A stretch of 64,000 nucleotides of DNA from Arbacia lixula (lineage: Eukaryota > Echinodermata > Echinoidea > Arbacioida > Arbaciidae), in contig OZ022581.1 in the NCBI GenBank assembly GCA_963669155.1, positions 10,675,497 through 10,739,496 on the forward strand, written 5' to 3'. Shown here one piece after another: positions 59,356 through 64,000 of the stretch; position 1 is the stretch's first letter, and every line of letters begins with the position of its first letter. A model generated the notes under the pieces. That model did no database searches. It was not told where the DNA came from and worked only from the letters and a program-made list of their open reading frames with translations. A program made the translations under genes and the position numbers.

Positions 59356-59415
59356 GTCTCAGCATGCTTTAAATCCTGTTAAGTTGAATATCACTTGATC
59401 ACGATGACAAGGTGG

Positions 59416-59535
59416 AGATGATACAAGAAGAAAGTATGCAGTGCACCTTTAAACCTCTTTTCTAGACAGGGGCTTAGAGATAGATTGAAGGGGTGGGACT
59501 CTACTAGTCATTAGCATATCACATCCCATATCAAT
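59416..59535. repeat. Duplicated segment, copy 2
   Basis: GATGATACAAGAAGAAAGTA, GTGCACCTTTAAACCT, AGATAGATTGAAGGGGTGGG and TCATTAGCATATCACATCCC match 59041-59160. Confidence 0.85.
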
Positions 59536-59539
59536 CAGC

Positions 59540-61084
59540 AAGCTGACTGGCCTGTGTGTGCTACAGGGGCTGTAATGGTCTGGCCCTGATATTTATAGCC
59601 GCATGGCCTTGAATGGGGTCATGGCTCTTGCACTGGCTCAAGCTTAGTCTCCTCACAAGACAATGGGGGAATTATGCACAATGGTCTTGAGACATAATTC
59701 AATTAGCATCACCATATGACAGGATAATCTCTTTGATAGGTTATTGATCCTTCATGCATAATTTGCTGCCGTTTCCTCTCTGATAGAAGTAAAGCTTTCC
59801 TGAAGTAATTTGCTTAGTCATTTTGCAAAGACAGTTGGGAGAATCACTCACTGTCAGGTAGTCTTCTCACAAGACTTGATGGCCTTTTCATATAATTGCA
59901 TTAATTCAATTCAATTCAATCAAATGTTTATTTCATAAATTCTGTGGTTAAAATATATACAGTATTTGGTGTCAGGATGTTCCTTGTAAGCCGAGGCTTG
60001 TGAAAAATAAAAACATCCTTCACAAACGAAGCGTTACATTGTACCATCTATAATAAAAACAAAAGATTACACAATACCAATTACAAATAAATACATAACA
60101 AAGCATTTAAAATTCCCAACACAATTATGCATATATACGTGTTTATTATTACTGAAATTCAGGGGTTAAAAAATACTTTTTTTGTCAAATGATAAGAAAT
60201 AATTTGAAAGTATTTCATTGCAATGGCAAAAACAGGATTAATGATTATGATTAATAGTCTCCCCCAGAATAAAAATAAGATCCATAGAGAATATTGTTCA
60301 TATAATGAACATATAGGCCCACCTTGGAAAGGGTCAATGTGAGGTCACACCTGCGGTTAATTGCATTAACAAGCAAAGTGTTGTGATAACCCTGTAGTTC
60401 AGATACCCTTCTAATAAAGCTAAAAGCTGTACAAAAAAAGCTCTCTATATGCATGATTATTCCTCGGCTCTGAGCTTAACACGGAGACAGGACGGGTGTG
60501 AATTTAACTGGTACATATTACATCGCTGCGCTAAGGTAGAGTGAACTTATGACCTTGGAATATTCATGTTATATTTTGGTAGCATACTATAAAGAGTGCA
60601 TGCTTTGGAGTGTGATATAACAAATTATTACCCATATCAGGCAAGTGTGCATTAACAAAAGTCTATGACCTGTAAGACTGTCGGCATTGAATGAGCAAAA
60701 AACATAGGACACTGGAGGTATTGTGCAGTTTCACAATGCACATTATTTTTATTGATGGTTGATTCTATGAAGTCACTGCTTGGGCTATGCCAAAGTTTTA
60801 GGTTAGAGTTAGGGTAGGGTCGGATTGTATCCCAAAACGACATATTTTTAAACCAGATGTGTAGATTACATCGTAGCAATCTTATGTTCAAGGTCAAGTC
60901 TGAAAAATATTAAGTTCAGCAATGAAGGGTCCTGTATTTAACCCATCACATGCTGCCTTTCAAGAAACACACACACCCTACACATGTGCACTTTAACATA
61001 CATTTTGGTTATTTGCTGTGGGTATGAAATTATATCTCAAAGAAAGGTCTTCAATGCTAGACTAATTCCAACTGTCTTCACTTC
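59540..61084. other. Non-coding stretch with AATTC repeat and telomere-like words
   Basis: TTAATTCAATTCAATTCAAT lies at about 59903-59922, followed by GTTTATTTCATAAATTC, a pattern common at the ends of dispersed repeats. TTTTAGGTTAGAGTTAGGGT and AGGGT at about 60797-60821 form a short telomere-like (TTAGGG-related) stretch. No exon was found. Confidence 0.45.
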
Positions 61085-61272
61085 ACCTACCCCCCACCCC
61101 CCCCCCCCCCACCCACCCTAACTTACATACACATGTACACCTCCACCTGGGGGTTAACAATTTCCTGTGGGGGGTGGGGGGACCAGGGGGGCGCCCAACC
61201 AGAGCCAAGGGCTGAAGCTAGCCCCTAATGCAATGCCAAAGGGCTGAAGCTAGCCGCTAATGCGATGCCAAG
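61085..61272. repeat. C-run, G-run block and 32-base direct repeat
   Basis: CCCCCCACC followed by 13 C lies at about 61090-61110. A G-rich block GGGGGGTGGGGGGACCAGGG follows at 61169-61192. Then AAGGGCTGAAGCTAGCCCCT at 61207 is repeated as AAGGGCTGAAGCTAGCCGCT at 61239. Confidence 0.8.
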
Positions 61273-61309
61273 GTGAAGGGCGAACTGAAACCGACAGTTG
61301 CCACTTTCA

Positions 61310-61480
61310 GAGGGGCCAGGGAGAGGGGGAAATTGGAGTGGAATAGAGATTAGGTATGGGAAATGGGAAGGCGAGAGGGAGAGGGGGGAAGGGGGAGGGG
61401 AAAAAAGGAGAGTAAGAGGAAATTACAATTGGAGCCTGAATGGAGGGGATGGGCTGGTAAGAGAAGGAAGGAGAAGGTTG
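61310..61480. repeat. G/A-rich purine tract
   Basis: GGGAGAGGGGGAAATTGG to GAGAAGGAAGGAGAAGG, nearly all purine on the + strand. The Gly/Arg/Glu-rich frame here follows from composition. Confidence 0.7.
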
Positions 61481-62965
61481 GGAACATGTAGAGATAAATA
61501 ATAAACAAATACAGAAATGGATAGATTAATCTTATAGATTAGATAAAGAGATACACACCGAAGCACCTTTACATAGATCATTATACACATAAGATTCATA
61601 GCTGACTGAACTGTTGAAAACCATAATCAAATAATGTCTGAAGATGTTTTCTATTTCATTTTTTCATTCACAGGTTACTTTAAAAATTATATCCTGTACT
61701 TAGGCACAAAACAATTATGTAACTTTGCAAGTCATTTAGCCATCTCAAAAACACTCTAATGGATATTCAATTTAAGTGTGTGCTCAGATTGTTATAATGC
61801 ATTTGATGAGGAGATCTAGATGGATTGATAACCAAAGTATAGCATCTAGGCAAAATAATCATCACTTTGAGAAGATGAAGGACATAAAGAAATTATCATG
61901 TCATCATGAGGATTACAAATTAATCCTGGGATCTGGAGGGGTCATTGTAACGATGGTGTAACATAAGGTTCAAAGTCATTAGCAAGCACCAGCCATTGTC
62001 TGATCAGAAACAATTCAAGGATCTCTTGGCTGAATTATTATTCCAATGCTGGTATTGCATGTCTAATGTGTTAATGGTGATTTGCAGCTTTGGCTAGGCA
62101 GAGCGTGACAGAGTGACGAGCACAGGGTGTTTTCCCTTTTTCACCATCGGCATCAATAACAGTATGTGATCTGACATGCGAGTTACAGTAGAGGGCAGTT
62201 CGTTTCATGACAAATCAGGCCCATCACAGGCAATTTGCAAGGAAAATGCAGAGGAAAATTGCCAATGCTGATCCAGGCTGGTGGTGTAAAAATAATATCT
62301 CAAATTATGTGTAAGGCTGACACAGAACACAGAACATGTACATGCATTCAAGGTAAGGCATGGAAAAGGTAATAATTAAGGGCTGTAATCATCATAGAAC
62401 AATAATCTCCCTATCACATATAACCGATATCAAGTGATATCACCTCGCGATACCGATATTTGATCGATTGCTCTTGGGACATATACTTCCGGTAAGAGTT
62501 TGGTACGTATTCAATTCACGCAATAACGCACAGAATCTGTAATTTCGACCCTCATAAACCTCGTAATATTAAAATGGTAGGGTTGTTACATGGACGAAGG
62601 ACTTGAAAAAAAATACCACCAATCACTCACAGCGATGGTTTTGCTACCTCAACATTGATTGTTGATGGACTAATGAAAGAATGAAAAGACACAATCAAGA
62701 CGATGGCTATGGAATGTTCAGAACCAGAAGTTCATATCCCAAGAATTAAAGGTAAAAAAATTAGAGCGCCACACGCGTTCAGATTTGGAGAGCTATATGC
62801 GATAGGGAGAATTCTGCCTTCGTCATCATCAGGATATAGGTTTTGTTGAATAGACCGTTTTCGTAATGTATGCACAAGACCTTTAATTTTGCACACGGCC
62901 GCAACCTCGGACAAACAAACGCTGCCCGTCGTCTGCACCGTACCGTACCGCACGCATACGAAGTA
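61481..62965. other. Non-coding stretch, no gene recognised
   Basis: AT-rich to about 62400, then CpG-richer. GATATCAAGTGATATC, a perfect 16-base palindrome, lies at about 62428. Minus-strand frames at 62732-62970 show no domain. Confidence 0.35.
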
Positions 62966-62973
62966 CACAATGC

Positions 62974-63250
62974 GGCGCTAGTTCATATGTGTATCCATAC
63001 TTTGGCACTTATTTCATAAATTTGAACCCTAAACCTAACCCTGACCCTAACCATAACCCTAAACCTAATTCTTAACATAACTCTGACCCTAACTCTAACC
63101 CTAGAAAACTTCTTTGCCGTTGAATTCGTCCAAAAAAGTGATTTTTACGTATCTGCAATAGCGCCCGTTTCGGCCCTAGCCCCGATACTGCTGCGGCGAG
63201 CTTTAGCCGTGACTAGCCGCGTACGCTGCCGTGACTTATGAACTATCGCC
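62974..63250. mobile_element. 277-base MITE with 8-base TSD and telomere-like core
   Basis: GGCGCTAGTTCATA at the left and TATGAACTATCGCC at the right are inverted repeats with one mismatch in 14. CACAATGC flanks both ends (62966-62973 and 63251-63258). Eight-base duplications occur in hAT, P and Merlin-type elements; the ends do not settle which. The left half carries AACCCTAAACCTAACCCTGA, CCCTAACCATAACCCTAAAC and CCCTAACTCTAACCCTAG at 63025-63104. The right half is CpG-rich (TAGCCCCGATACTGCTGCGG). No coding capacity. Confidence 0.85.
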
Positions 63251-63258
63251 CACAATGC

Positions 63259-64000
63259 GGGTCGATTCACTTTTTTCTTTCTAATTAAGACCTCGTTGTG
63301 GACAATACATATATCAGATTTACACAGCTGGCAAGTAACAATTAGTAAGATTGTCAGGAGTTCAGTTTCTCAGGGGAAAGTTATTTTTTAGAAGAAAGTT
63401 CGGCAATAATCGGCGATAATCTCGGTGAACCACTGCTACCACGGGATATGCACGCGGCCCGGGCTCTCGGTATTTGCAGCACGGCCTAAAATACGCAAGG
63501 TGAAGATTTCTAGCTTCCATTCCCGAAAAAAAACTAAAAAAAAAAAAACCTCAATAAGTGCCATCTCTGGATCAAGGCATGTGGAAGAAAAGACTTGACA
63601 ACAGACAAAATCAGGAAAGACAGCTACATTTGCTTCAAGTATTTTTTTACGGGAATAGGCGGCTGAAACAGATCACCCAAGCCAAATACCTGCAGCCGCA
63701 CCGCAGTCTCTCAGCGCGAAACAAGTCAGACAGCGAACGCCGTGCGGCCAGCTCCCCGAGAGAGAGCTAGTAGCCATCGACCCGCTTCCCCAAAGACAGA
63801 AAGTTTGAAGAACACATAGTGACATACCCCATCATGTAACTGCAACTTCATACAGTATACCTTATTATGAGTGAACGATGTAAGTTGTATGTAAGTATGT
63901 GAAACTATTCCTTCCCATACGTTTGTATTCATTTTTTTTCGAGGATTATATTTGCATTTTCAAGTAGCGTAAGCTCCACGCTGTGGGACGGGCCGGCGAG
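63259..64000. other. Non-coding stretch to the window edge, partly GC-rich
   Basis: Two GC-rich, CpG-containing patches (about 63420-63490 and 63680-63780) are separated by a poly-A region (63525-63549). No exon with both splice sites was recognised. The last 40 bases are again GC-rich and cut by the edge. Confidence 0.35.

Noticed and set aside
63025..63104. True telomere or chromosome end
   Set aside because: The CCCTAA units are degenerate, only about 80 bases long and enclosed in an element with 8-base duplications.
1..64000. tRNA or rRNA genes
   Set aside because: I looked for box A/box B and GGTTCGAATCC-type words and found no complete tRNA fold; no rRNA-like stretch was recognised.

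Overview
The window reads as AT-rich, gene-poor metazoan genomic DNA: intronic or intergenic sequence with no operons, no ribosome binding sites and no long uninterrupted reading frame. The composition suggests a marine invertebrate, most likely an echinoderm such as a sea urchin. The cues are the very frequent ACATGTA/TACATGTA palindromes, abundant (GA)n, (AC)n and poly-C tracts, many short inverted-repeat DNA transposon remnants, and a dispersed TATATAGCGC repeat. The organism call is an inference from texture, because no marker gene is present. Most open frames of 60-250 codons lie in simple repeats (Ser/Leu-rich, Arg/Glu-rich or Cys/Val-rich readings of GA, CT and AC tracts) or inside transposable elements, and I do not call them genes.

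Only one protein-coding exon is supported, at 48111-48285 on the minus strand. It is 175 bases long with a plausible acceptor and a strong donor, and it encodes a polar, Ser-rich segment with a textbook SUMO-interaction-like motif (VIVIDSDSE). If it is real, this part of the window is the inside of a gene transcribed right to left, and much of the sequence around it is intron.

The best-supported content is a dense set of small non-autonomous DNA elements. Those with visible target-site duplications are: a hAT-type MITE at 16182-16434 (8-base TSD); a second 8-base-TSD element at 62974-63250; two 234-base near-perfect palindromes with TA ends at 36991-37224 and 40850-41083; PIF/Harbinger-like elements at 37472-37707 and 56963-57455 (3-base TSDs); and a TTAA-flanked element at 42882-43425. 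Others have clear terminal inverted repeats but no resolved TSD: 5568-5967, 20009-20433, 32912-33686, 40171-40335, 41758-42333, 46532-46766, 59192-59355. At least eight very short (about 70-90 base) TTAACCCT...AGGGTTAA-type elements are scattered throughout. One locus (46447-46895) is a MITE inserted in an older fold-back element.

Layout: 1-2040 pyrimidine-rich and CA-rich repeats; 3.3-6.2 kb fold-back remnants and a GC-rich, promoter-like inverted-repeat block; 7.5-8.7 kb a 1.2 kb polypurine tract; 11.5-12.75 kb small elements and a 4 x 70 base tandem array; 16-20.5 kb MITEs; 20.9-30.7 kb simple-sequence tracts, local duplications and quiet sequence; 32-47.2 kb the densest mobile-element zone; 48.1-48.3 kb the candidate exon; 54.4-55.3 kb a pyrimidine-rich minisatellite; 56.9-63.3 kb further MITEs, a local duplication, a G-rich block and telomere-like stretches.
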